Source: Candidatus Rhodoferax bjergmarkensis
GTDB taxonomy: Bacteria; Pseudomonadota; Gammaproteobacteria; Burkholderiales; Burkholderiaceae_C
Reading direction: 5' to 3'
Assembly: GCA_016708345.1 (NCBI GenBank)
Contig: JADJFX010000008.1
Coordinates: forward strand, 186,001-250,000
Length of the DNA stretch: 64,000 nucleotides
Made by a program: the position numbers and the translations under genes. Positions 18,807-26,694 of this stretch are shown one piece after another; the first letter of the stretch is position 1, and each line of letters starts with the position of its first letter. Under the pieces are notes generated by a model. It was given only the letters and a program-made list of their open reading frames with translations. It had not been told where the DNA came from and made no database searches.

Positions 18807-19000
18807 GGTTTTTCTGAATGGTGGCTTCATGCTGCTGCCAGCGACATGATCACTCTACGTGTCGCCATTTCATCAAAACAAGAACATGTTTTGCCAATGT
18901 GTCTTCGGCAGCGACGTCAACTTTGCCTCTGTGAAATGCTGGATTGCAAGACCTGATACTGATGTTCGTGCCTGCAACCCTGATGCGTGGAGTAGGTGTA

Positions 19001-19339
19001 CTACGCACCAGCTTTGCCCTTCTTGCCTTGCTCGTGCGTTTCCAGCGCAAGCAGTAGGCTTGTGCGGTGTTCTTTTGCGACCTCTTGCCAATGGAGGCCG
19101 GTTAAAGCGCCTTCGAGCGCCCACAGGAGATTGAGGCTGGCGCTCGGCTCAACTTTCTTGACCATTGAATAGGCTCTAACCGAACCGAGGTGTTTGAGCT
19201 GCTCAATGGATGTGATTCCGGCGCGCTGCATGAACTGAGCTGACTTCGGCCCAAGGTTTGCCAGCTTTGCCAACGAGGCGTCTTCGCTTTCCGGTGCTGC
19301 CTGACTGGGCGGAGTCTTCTTCGGCGCTGGAATTGCCAC
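19001..19339 (-). CDS. TfoX C-terminal domain protein
   Basis: 112 residues. After a low-complexity N terminus, residues about 22-100 form the TfoX-C helix-hairpin pattern: LAKLANLGPKSAQFMQRAGI, SIEQLKHLGSVRAYSMVKK and LNLLWALEGALTGLHWQEVA. TfoX/Sxy proteins regulate competence in gammaproteobacteria, but stand-alone C-terminal domains are common and of unclear role. It lies 31 bases downstream of brnA on the same strand and may share its transcript. Confidence 0.85.
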   Translation of the reverse strand: MAIPAPKKTPPSQAAPESEDASLAKLANLGPKSAQFMQRAGITSIEQLKHLGSVRAYSMVKKVEPSASLNLLWALEGALTGLHWQEVAKEHRTSLLLALETHEQGKKGKAGA

Positions 19340-19370
19340 TGTCTTGTCCTTCTGCGGCCTAACGTAGAAG

Positions 19371-19670
19371 TCAAGCCGCGACGCGCTTGCGTGTTGTCGC
19401 TCTTGGACGGCCAGTTAAATTTCGTTCCACTTCCATGCGAAGCGCTGCATTGATCCGTGACTGGTAGCCAGCCCCCTTGGACTTGAAGAACTCCAAAATA
19501 TCTGCATCCAAACGAACAGAGGTGAGAACCTTCGTAGGAGCGGCCTGCGGCCCGCGTCCACGCTTGAGTACAGGCGCACCTAGCATGTCCTCAGTCCACA
19601 CAGGATTGTCCGGGTCGTTGACCTTAGCCGAGGTTTTCTTTGGCAACTTGGCGGTAGTAGCTAGCTTCAT
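19371..19670 (-). CDS. brnA: BrnA-family antitoxin
   Basis: 99 residues. Contains WTEDMLGAPVLKRGRGP, then TKVLTSVRLDADILEFFKSK and GAGYQSRINAALRMEVE, the BrnA ribbon-helix-helix DNA-binding pattern. BrnA normally neutralises the RNase BrnT encoded just upstream and represses the operon. Here only the tail of brnT remains, so this antitoxin appears orphaned. Confidence 0.85.
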   Translation of the reverse strand: MKLATTAKLPKKTSAKVNDPDNPVWTEDMLGAPVLKRGRGPQAAPTKVLTSVRLDADILEFFKSKGAGYQSRINAALRMEVERNLTGRPRATTRKRVAA

Positions 19671-19764
19671 GTTTTTCTGCCTTTCGCAGCGATATCACGT
19701 GAGGCCCTTTCGGGCGTTCAATTAAAGCGACCCTGGCCCCTTTTTCTGCAGCTATCGGATAAGG
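19624..19764 (-). pseudogene. brnT: C-terminal remnant of BrnT toxin
   Basis: The minus-strand frame ends with AAEKGARVALIERPKGPHVI, then SLRKAEKHEASYYRQVAK. This matches the final strand-helix part of BrnT toxins. Upstream the frame runs into the end of hicB in another frame, so the N-terminal half, including most of the RNase fold, is missing. It overlaps the brnA start by 47 bases, as intact brnT-brnA pairs do. Truncation at the junction with hicB suggests a deletion that joined the two toxin-antitoxin loci. Confidence 0.65.
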
Positions 19765-19771
19765 CGTGAAA

Positions 19772-20188
19772 TCAGCCGTGAGCCGCAGCCTGCGCCATGG
19801 CTGCCCGCGCCGCTTGCGCCAAAAAGCCGCTGCGCGTTGCCCCGTGGCTGCGGGCGTAGGCATCAATCTCATGCACCAAACCAGCCGGGATGGAGATGTT
19901 GATACGCATGGGTTTTTGGTTAGAGCGCACTTCAAGGCGCGACACATCCACGTCAATCAACATCCACACTCCGCCGGTGAACTCTGCACGCGCGGTAAGC
20001 ACCTCCAGCGCAGTAGGCGCGGGCAAGTCCATATCTTCGCCCATGCACCACACCTCGACAGCCTCCTGCACCATGCGGGGCAGGTCTTGCCAGTTGTCTG
20101 CCGCGCTGAAACAGCCTGGAAAGTCGGGCACCTGCGCACCGTGCGAGTGGGTGCTATCGCCGGGGTGAACGTAAACGGGGTACAGCAT
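19772..20188 (-). CDS. hicB: HicB antitoxin
   Basis: 138 residues: N-terminal HicB partial RNase H-like fold (MLYPVYVHPGDSTHSHGAQV, PDFPGCFSAADNW) and a C-terminal ribbon-helix-helix segment (MRINISIPAGLVHEIDAYAR, SHGATRSGFLAQAAR). It binds and blocks HicA and represses its own operon. Begins 6 bases after hicA. Intact in length. Confidence 0.93.
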   Translation of the reverse strand: MLYPVYVHPGDSTHSHGAQVPDFPGCFSAADNWQDLPRMVQEAVEVWCMGEDMDLPAPTALEVLTARAEFTGGVWMLIDVDVSRLEVRSNQKPMRINISIPAGLVHEIDAYARSHGATRSGFLAQAARAAMAQAAAHG

Positions 20189-20194
20189 AAAAAT

Positions 20195-20386
20195 TTACTC
20201 CTTCCAAATCCAGCCAGCCTGGCGGTAGATATTGCGCAGCGTGCCGATGGCAATGTCCTTGCGCGGGTGCGGCACCACCACATGGCCGGACTTTGTGGCG
20301 TGTTTGAACTTTTCGTGGTCGCCCTTGCCGCCAACCAAAAACCAGCCCTCAGATGTCAAACGCTTGATGATTTCTTTGCTGGTCAT
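20195..20386 (-). CDS. hicA: HicA mRNA interferase toxin
   Basis: 63 residues, the normal size. Double-stranded RNA-binding-like fold with LTSEGWFLVGGKGDHEKFKH and VVPHPRKDIAIGTLRNIYRQ. The catalytic His is in GDHEKF. First gene of an intact hicAB type II toxin-antitoxin pair transcribed leftward. Confidence 0.93.
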   Translation of the reverse strand: MTSKEIIKRLTSEGWFLVGGKGDHEKFKHATKSGHVVVPHPRKDIAIGTLRNIYRQAGWIWKE

Positions 20387-20744
20387 GTGCTAAATCATAC
20401 ACACAAATACACACAATTACATGCAAGTACAAGCAACGCCACACCAATCAATGCTCAAAATCACCATCCTACTCATGCACCCCGCACAACAGGCTATAGA
20501 GGCCAGCCCGGCGCGGTGCAAGGTGATTAACTGCAGCGCAGGTTTGTGCGCGCAGTGGGCATGGTGTTTGACAAATACCTGGCGCAGCAGACCAGCGCGA
20601 AGTACTCCAAGCTGATTTGGCCTGAAGCCCCTCAGTTTTCATGGCAAAAAAGGCCATTACCGCACGTCCTGCGTCAATAGTTTGCTATCAAAATATAAGT
20701 AAATAACGCCCCTGCAGCCCCCAATTGGCATGGCTGCGCCCCGC
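20387..20744. other. Gap between hicA and the hydrolase gene; gene scrap plus repeat
   Basis: No full gene. A plus-strand frame from about 20529 to 20679 reads LQRRFVRAVGMVFDKYLAQQ, then TSAKYSKLIWPEAPQFSW and ends in TAG. It looks like the C-terminal scrap of a real protein I cannot name. Its end merges into the dispersed repeat at 20644-20703. Confidence 0.4.
20644..20703 (-). repeat. Dispersed ~60-bp repeat, copy between hicA and hydrolase
   Basis: On the minus strand it reads ATTTTGATAGCAAACTATTG, then ACGCAGGACGTGCGGTAATG and GCCTTTTTTGCC. It keeps the ATAGC, ACGTGCG and GGCC plus T-run blocks of the other copies. Confidence 0.55.
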
Positions 20745-21386
20745 TCAGGGTTTGAAATATTGAACAAACCAGGCCGCAGCCTGGCGCGCGGCCTCGTCCA
20801 GCGTGCCTGCCTCCTCGAACAAATGGCTGGCACCGGGGATGACGCTCAATTCTTTGGTGCACGGCAAGCGGGCGTAGGCGGCGCGGTTGAGTTCAAGCAC
20901 CTCTTCATCCCGGCTGCCAACCAGCAACAGGGTGGGGGCATTCACGCGGGCCAGGTCCTGACGGCCTGCCAAATCCGGGCGGCCTCCGCGGGACACCACG
21001 GCTTTGATGTCGTCACCCAAGGCGCTCGCGGCCTGCAGTGCAGCTGCTGCGCCGGTGTGGGCACCAAAATAAGCGATTGGCAGGTTGCGCGTGGGTGGTG
21101 TGTGAAGTTTGACCCAGCGGGTGACCGCGAGCAGGCGGTGCGTCAGCAGGTGAATGTCAAAGCGGGTGTGGTAGTCCAGCGTTTCCGTGAGGGTGAGCAG
21201 GTCCGGCAGCAGGGTGGCGATATTTCGCTGACGAAGCAAGTGCGCCACGCGGATATTGCGTGGGCTGTGGCGGCTGCTGCCGCTGCCATGCGCCAGCAGC
21301 ACAATGCCAATCGGCTCGGCGGGCATTTCGAGCATGGCTTCAATGTGAATCCGGTCAATGGGAATGTTGAGCAATTGCGAATTCAT
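20745..21386 (-). CDS. Dienelactone-hydrolase-like alpha/beta hydrolase with His at the nucleophile position
   Basis: 213 residues. Alpha/beta hydrolase with LLAHGSGSSRHSPRN near 31-44, acid in LLVGSRDEEV and His in PGASHLFEEAGTLDEAA. At the nucleophile elbow the sequence is AYFGAHTGAAAAL (residues 105-117), where relatives usually have GAS; residue 110 is His (codon CAC on the minus strand). Either the enzyme is inactive or it uses another mechanism. It follows the AmmeMemoRadiSam genes on the same strand, 14 bases after amrS, so it may be the last gene of that operon. Confidence 0.8.
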   Translation of the reverse strand: MNSQLLNIPIDRIHIEAMLEMPAEPIGIVLLAHGSGSSRHSPRNIRVAHLLRQRNIATLLPDLLTLTETLDYHTRFDIHLLTHRLLAVTRWVKLHTPPTRNLPIAYFGAHTGAAAALQAASALGDDIKAVVSRGGRPDLAGRQDLARVNAPTLLLVGSRDEEVLELNRAAYARLPCTKELSVIPGASHLFEEAGTLDEAARQAAAWFVQYFKP

Positions 21387-21400
21387 GGTCTGGCTCCTTC

Positions 21401-22481
21401 CTATACTGAATTGATCGGCACCGGAATGCGCCTGCGGCCAAAGTTGCCTGCCTGGCCGTCAAAACGCCCCGCCACCTGCGCTCCGCAATCCGGGCAGTGG
21501 CCAGCAGGCGTCAATCGGTACTGCACAATCTGGTACCAGTCGCGTTCGATCAGCGTGGCGTGGCAGTGCGGGCAGTAGCTGGTGTCGCCCTCGCGGTGGC
21601 GCACATTGCCGGTGTAGACAAACTGCAGGCCCTCTTGCATGGCGATGTGGCGCGCGCGCACCAAGGTGGAGGGTGGTGTGGCGGGCACCTCGGGCATTTT
21701 GTGGTCAGGGTGGAAGGCCGAGAAGTGCAACGGCACATCGGGACCCCAACTCTTTCATCACCCACTGGCTCAGGGCGGTAATTTCTTGGTCAGAGTCGTT
21801 GTGGCCGGGAATGAGCAGGGTGGTGATCTCAAACCAGACCGAGGTTTTGTGCTTGAGGTAAGTCAGCGTGTCGAGCACCGGCTGCAGGCGTGAGCCGGTG
21901 AGTTTGAAATAAAAGTCGTCTGTAAAGGCTTTCAAGTCCACATTGGCCGCGTCCATCTTGGCGTAGAAATCACGCCGTGGCTGCTCACGCATGTAGCCCG
22001 CCGTCACGGCCACGGTCTGGATGCCGCGTGAATGGCAGGCGTCGGCCACGTCCATGGCGTATTCGGCAAAAATGACCGGGTCGTTGTAGGTGAAGGCCAC
22101 GCTTTTGCAGAGCGCTTGCTGCGCCGCCACGGCAATGGCTTCGGGCGAGGCCTGGTCCATCAGGCGGTCCATGTCTTTGGATTTGCTGATGTCCCAGTTC
22201 TGGCAGAACTTGCAGGCCAGGTTGCAGCCTGCCGTGCCAAAGGACAAAACGCTGGAGCCTGGGTAAAAGTGGTTGAGCGGTTTTTTCTCGATCGGGTCGA
22301 TGCAAAAGCCTGACGAGCGGCCGTAGGTGGTCAGAATCATCTGGTCGGCTTCGCGCATGCGCACAAAACAGGCACCGCGCTGGCCTTCGTGCAGCTTGCA
22401 GTCGCGCGGGCACAGGTCGCACTGTATGCGGCCGTCTTCCAGCAGGTGCCAGTAGCGGGCGGGGTAGGCGTCGGGTTCCAT
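21401..22481 (-). pseudogene. amrS: AmmeMemoRadiSam-system radical SAM protein, frameshifted
   Basis: The first 250 codons (from 22481) encode a radical SAM domain with the cluster motif AGCNLACKFCQNWDISKSK and end QWVMKELG. The rest, HFSAFHPDHKMPEVPATPPS onward, with two zinc-like Cys pairs (SYCPHC and GHCPDCGAQ), lies in another frame. Deleting one base near 21743 (in cgggaccccaac) joins them into one protein of about 360 residues, the expected family length. The family is defined by co-occurrence with Memo and AMMECR1 genes, which lie just upstream; its reaction is unknown. Real mutation or sequencing error cannot be told apart here. Confidence 0.85.
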
Positions 22482-22494
22482 GGCAGGCGGCAGG

Positions 22495-23055
22495 TTAATC
22501 GAGCGCGTCAGTTTCTTTCCATTTGCTCACCGTGTAGCGCTGCAGGCACACCCCGGCGTCCCAGAAGTTTGCGGGCAGACCGGCTTTGTGCTTGAGGTGG
22601 GCCATGAATTCGGTGGGCGAGGTTAATTGTTCCCAGACCTGGGGCAAGAAAGTGCTGCGGTGCGCGCCATACTCGAACACCAGGCCGTCAATGCCCGGGC
22701 GTAATTGTGAAAGTGCGTCGGCCTCGCTGCAAAAAGTCAGAACCTGCATGGGCGACAGCAGCGAAACCTCAATGTCGGTGTCTTGGAGTTCTTTGGCTGT
22801 CAATGGCACAAACCGTGTGTCGTGCAAGGCTGCTGCTACCGCGTTGGCCTTGATGTCGGCCAGCAACGAGCGTCGCGGCTCCAGCGAACCGATACAGCCA
22901 CGCAACTGACCTTGCTGGGTGAGCGTGACAAAACAGGCTCCCGGTTCTTGTAGCCAAGTCGCACTTTCGCCCGCCTCGCTGATTTGGCCCAGTGCCTTGG
23001 CAATAGCGGCGCGGGCAATGGGCAGCAGCACCCGCCCGGCATCAATGGGGGCCAT
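22495..23055 (-). CDS. amrA: AMMECR1-domain protein of the AmmeMemoRadiSam system
   Basis: 186 residues starting MAPIDAGRVLLPIARAAI at 23055. AMMECR1 signatures: GACFVTLTQQGQLRGCIGSL (the conserved LRGCIG), DTRFVPLTAKEL, IEVSLLSPM and FEYGAHRSTFLPQVWEQL. The start overlaps the end of the Memo gene by 14 bases, so the two are coupled. Function unknown; the domain is the homologue of human AMMECR1. Confidence 0.9.
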   Translation of the reverse strand: MAPIDAGRVLLPIARAAIAKALGQISEAGESATWLQEPGACFVTLTQQGQLRGCIGSLEPRRSLLADIKANAVAAALHDTRFVPLTAKELQDTDIEVSLLSPMQVLTFCSEADALSQLRPGIDGLVFEYGAHRSTFLPQVWEQLTSPTEFMAHLKHKAGLPANFWDAGVCLQRYTVSKWKETDALD

Positions 23056-23857
23056 CAGACACCTCGGTGAAGGAAATGGCGGTGTAGCCCACCACGCGCT
23101 GTTTGTCGCCCGCCGTGTCACCCGAGTTGCACAGTCCCAGCAAGTGGGGCGTGAGTTGGCGGCGGCGGGCTGCCAGCAGCAATCCGCTGATGGGCGTGCC
23201 GCCGCAAGCTTGGGTGTGCGTGAGCGGGCCGTTCAGTTCAAGAATGCGTTGCACAGTGTCACCGTCCACCGTCTGCGCTTCTTCGTAGGGCAGAAAGTGG
23301 GATAAATCGGAGCTGATGACGATCAGGGTCTCAGGCCCGCCCCACAGGGTTTCGAGTACTTGGTCCACCTCCTGTGCGGAGGCGTCACCCACGGCCAGCG
23401 GCACCAGCTTGAAGTTGGGCAACACGGTCTGCAGGAAGGGCAGCTGCACCTCTAGCGAGTGTTCCAGTTCATGGGCCGCAGCGCTGGTCACGATTTGGGG
23501 CAGCGATGACAGGCGTGTGATAGCTTGTGCATCTACTTGAACCTCGCCCAGTGGTGTGGCAAAAGCACTGGCACCGGCCAGGGCCAAGCCTCGCACGGGA
23601 ACCCTGTGAACGGGGCCAAGCAGCACAACGCGTTCGATGCTGTCTCGCGCGCCAGCCAGTCGGGCATAAGCAAGTGCGGCCGTGGCACCAGAATAAATAT
23701 AGCCTGCATGCGGAACGATCAGTGCTTTGGGCGCTGTGACTGTGCCATCCATCTGGGCATCGGCCACGGCCAGCAAGCTGGCCACTTCGTCCATCAGGGC
23801 TTCACGGTGCCAGGGGTAAAAAGCGCCAGCAACAGCGGCTTCACGGACATGGTGCAT
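23042..23857 (-). CDS. amrB: Memo-family protein of the AmmeMemoRadiSam system
   Basis: 271 residues from the ATG at 23857, which follows GGAGG by 6 bases. Memo fold marks: VAGAFYPWHREAL, ALIVPHAGYIYSGATAALAY, LGPVHRVPVRG, HELEHSLEVQLPFLQ, VISSDLSHFLPYEEA and ACGGTPISGLL. Related to extradiol dioxygenases and human MEMO1 (conserved His/Asp/Cys site, copper or iron binding). First of three genes memo-AMMECR1-radical SAM on the minus strand. Confidence 0.92.
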   Translation of the reverse strand: MHHVREAAVAGAFYPWHREALMDEVASLLAVADAQMDGTVTAPKALIVPHAGYIYSGATAALAYARLAGARDSIERVVLLGPVHRVPVRGLALAGASAFATPLGEVQVDAQAITRLSSLPQIVTSAAAHELEHSLEVQLPFLQTVLPNFKLVPLAVGDASAQEVDQVLETLWGGPETLIVISSDLSHFLPYEEAQTVDGDTVQRILELNGPLTHTQACGGTPISGLLLAARRRQLTPHLLGLCNSGDTAGDKQRVVGYTAISFTEVSDGPH

Positions 23858-24069
23858 GGTCAACCTCCATTACAGCTTGGGAGTAAATCAAGCTTGGGAT
23901 GTGGCAAAAAAACAAGCTCCCCAATTTCACACGCCGGATTCGGGCGTGCTGCTTTGTCGCAAGCCGCTCAGGTGGATTGGCCACGTGACGTTCATACCTG
24001 AACAGGTCTGTACGAAGGCGCGTCTTGCGCTTCGCATTGCATCCCGACTCCTCAAGCCATATCGGGATG

Positions 24070-25197
24070 TTATCCCTTTGGCCCAGTGCTGGGTGCCGGT
24101 CTGCGTGCGCCACTGAGTTCAGTGCGGATGCGAACCGACAAATCGGTTTTGGACTCAGCGTTGGCCAAGGCTTGCTCCAAGGTGATCTCACCTGCAGCAT
24201 AAAGCTGGAACAGCGACTGGTCAAAGGTGTGCATGCCGAGTTCATTGCTCTTGCTGATTTGTGCCCGCAACTGGTCAACCTTGCCTTTTCCAATCATGTC
24301 GGCAATATACGGTGACTGCAACATGATTTCACTGGCCGCAATCTGCTTTTTGTTGACGCCGGGGATTAGTCGCTGGGCAATAACGCCTTGCAAGTTCAGC
24401 GACAGGTCCAGCAATATGCGCTTGTGGGCGTCTTCTGGGAAAAAATTGAGAATTCGCTCAATAGCCTGGTTTGCGTTGTTGGCGTGCATGGTGGACACGC
24501 ACAAGTGCCCAGTCTCTGCATAGTTCATGGCATGTTGCACGGTTTGACGATCCCGCAGTTCGCCGATCATGATGACGTCAGGAGCCTCCCGCAGAGCGTG
24601 GCGCAAAGCCATATCAAACGAACGCGTGTCAATACCGACTTCGCGCTGGCTCACGATCGATTTCTTGTGTCGGAACATGAACTCAATCGGGTCTTCGATG
24701 GTCAGAATATGTCCGGGTAACGTTGAATTGCGATGTTCCAGCATGGCCGCCAGCGTAGTCGATTTGCCTGCGCCAGCCGCCCCGACCACGAGCAATAATC
24801 CGCGCTTGAGCAGAATCAGATTTTTCAGGATGGCGGGCATCTTGAGATCTTCAATGCTTGGGATTTTTGATTCCACGTGGCGCACTACCATGGCTACCTC
24901 ACCGCGCTGCCAGTAGATGTTGAAGCGAAACCGCCCCAAACCATCGAGGATGCCCGCCAGATCGCACTCCAGATCGTTCTCGAATTTTTGCATCTGGGAT
25001 TCACTCAGGATCGACTTGACCAGGGAGCGAACGCTGCCGGCAATCAGCGGTGGCAAAGGCAGCGCCTGCAGTGAGCCCTGTACCTTGACAGAAGGGGGGG
25101 CACCGACAATCATGTAAAGGTCTGATGCCTTGTGCTCCAGCATTGATTTCAGATAGCCACGAAGCGCGGCTGATTCATGCAGAACAAAAATAGTCAC
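24070..25197 (-). CDS. pilU: PilU-type twitching motility ATPase
   Basis: 375 residues from GTG at 25197 (GGAG 9 bases upstream). PilT/PilU secretion ATPase: Walker A GAAGAGKSTTLAAML near 141, Asp box LTIEDPIEFMFRHKK, Walker B DVIMIGELRDRQTV and His box STMHANNANQAIERILNFF. FMFRHKKSIVSQREVGIDT and the AAGAGKST loop are more like PilU than PilT. It powers or assists pilus retraction at the inner membrane. No pilT lies beside it here, although the two are usually adjacent; pilT must be elsewhere if present. Confidence 0.85.
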   Translation of the reverse strand: MTIFVLHESAALRGYLKSMLEHKASDLYMIVGAPPSVKVQGSLQALPLPPLIAGSVRSLVKSILSESQMQKFENDLECDLAGILDGLGRFRFNIYWQRGEVAMVVRHVESKIPSIEDLKMPAILKNLILLKRGLLLVVGAAGAGKSTTLAAMLEHRNSTLPGHILTIEDPIEFMFRHKKSIVSQREVGIDTRSFDMALRHALREAPDVIMIGELRDRQTVQHAMNYAETGHLCVSTMHANNANQAIERILNFFPEDAHKRILLDLSLNLQGVIAQRLIPGVNKKQIAASEIMLQSPYIADMIGKGKVDQLRAQISKSNELGMHTFDQSLFQLYAAGEITLEQALANAESKTDLSVRIRTELSGARRPAPSTGPKG

Positions 25198-25227
25198 GTG
25201 GGTTACTCCTCGTTCGTCAATCTTGTC

Positions 25228-25647
25228 TCAACGCACCAACAGCACTGGCACCGAGCAACTGGCCAGCACCTTGGTCGCCACCGAGCCCATCACCAGGTTT
25301 GCCAGAACGCCATGACCGTGCGAGCCCATGATGAGCATGTCAAACTTTTCACTCTCGGCAAACTTCGCAATGGCCTCGCTGACCGGGCCGACTTTCCAGT
25401 TGCTCTTGGCATTGATGCCATGGCGCAGCAAAAATTTGGTCACAGGTGCGATCACTTTTTCGGCCTCATCGGCGTAATACTGCTCCACAATTTCTTTGCC
25501 CACCGCAGCGCGAGCGCGTGGGGGCAGGGCTGGCTGAACGGTGAATACCGTGAAGTCGCTGCCCTGAGCAAACAACTCATGCGTGGCAAGGTAAGCCAGC
25601 ATTTTTTTGGTGTAGGGGCTGCCATCTACAGCAAGAAGAATTTTCAT
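25228..25647 (-). CDS. Universal stress protein
   Basis: 139 residues, one UspA domain. Begins MKILLAVDGSPYTKKMLAYL; ATP-binding signature MGSHGHGVLANLVMGSVATK, then VLASCSVPVLLV. Cytoplasmic. Single gene transcribed leftward towards pilU, 30 bases away. Confidence 0.93.
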   Translation of the reverse strand: MKILLAVDGSPYTKKMLAYLATHELFAQGSDFTVFTVQPALPPRARAAVGKEIVEQYYADEAEKVIAPVTKFLLRHGINAKSNWKVGPVSEAIAKFAESEKFDMLIMGSHGHGVLANLVMGSVATKVLASCSVPVLLVR

Positions 25648-25723
25648 ATCTGGGTCCTCAGGTAATGGTTCAGTGTAATCAAGGCGGCAATCAAATCAAC
25701 CAAGATGGCAATAAAAGTGAGCA

Positions 25724-26572
25724 TCAAAGTTCAATGCAAAACGCCGCCTTGAAGGCTGCTTGCTCGCCTTTTCTGGCATATCCCAATGGGTTGGCGATGA
25801 CGCGGCAGCCATTTTTGACGTAGTCGCTCGGGGCGTGCAAATGCCCATGCAGCCACATCTGTGCATGGGGCAGCAAGTCGTCCAGCGCATTGCAAAATCC
25901 GGCGGTGCCCGGAGTCTTTCCGTAGCGGGGGTCGATGCTCCCCAAGCTGGGTGCAAAGTGAGTTACCACTACGGTGATGCCGTCAAAAGGCTCGTTCAAT
26001 GCGCCCCTTAACCAGTGTTGGCATACCAGCGCCTGATCACGTACGGCTGGTGCCAACATGGGAAGACCGCTGCGCGTTGTGCCGGTCTTATGGAGGTAGT
26101 AGTTGGCCGCGCGAAAAGCTTTTTCACGTGCCTTGAGCAGGCTCGTGAGAGATTCGTTGACGTGGTTTTTGGGCTGCGCGTCGCTCATCGCAAGTGCATC
26201 AAAGTCGCTCCACAGCGTGGTGCCGATAAAACGCACAGCTTTTGGGGATGTGGCGCAAGCAGGCCAAGTGAAGACTTCGCGCTCCAGCCAAGTGATACCA
26301 AGCCGCTCGCAAGTGCCGCGCAGGCGTGCGTGCGCGTGGTCAAAATCCATGCCGTCATATTCGTGGTTGCCCGGCACATACAGCACCGGCGTGGGCCAGC
26401 CATACAGGGGGGAAAAGCGGTGCAGCCCGAAGTCCTCATCACAGAGGTGTGAGCCCTCCTGATAAGAGCCAATGTCGCCAGCCAGCACCAGGATATCTGC
26501 CTCGGGTGCGCAGCTTGCCACCCATTGGGGATGGACTTCAAGGTGCAGGTCGGACAGCAGTTGAATCTTCAT
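25724..26572 (-). CDS. Calcineurin-like metallophosphoesterase
   Basis: 282 residues from the ATG at 26572; upstream codons belong to the intergenic region. Two-metal phosphoesterase motifs: MKIQLLSDLHLEVHP, ILVLAGDIGSYQ, VPGNHEYDGMDF, VVVTHFAPSLGS and WLHGHLHAPSDY. Substrate unknown. Diverges from pfk with 122 bases between them. Confidence 0.9.
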   Translation of the reverse strand: MKIQLLSDLHLEVHPQWVASCAPEADILVLAGDIGSYQEGSHLCDEDFGLHRFSPLYGWPTPVLYVPGNHEYDGMDFDHAHARLRGTCERLGITWLEREVFTWPACATSPKAVRFIGTTLWSDFDALAMSDAQPKNHVNESLTSLLKAREKAFRAANYYLHKTGTTRSGLPMLAPAVRDQALVCQHWLRGALNEPFDGITVVVTHFAPSLGSIDPRYGKTPGTAGFCNALDDLLPHAQMWLHGHLHAPSDYVKNGCRVIANPLGYARKGEQAAFKAAFCIEL

Positions 26573-26694
26573 ACGTGCATTGTGCGTGTGATCTGCAGGT
26601 GAAATAAATATTTGAATAAGTTGCCTTGTTGAGTTTGGGGGCTGGGCAGATTTCGGCTTATCCTTGGGTTTTTTAACGCTCGCCGGAGTACTTA

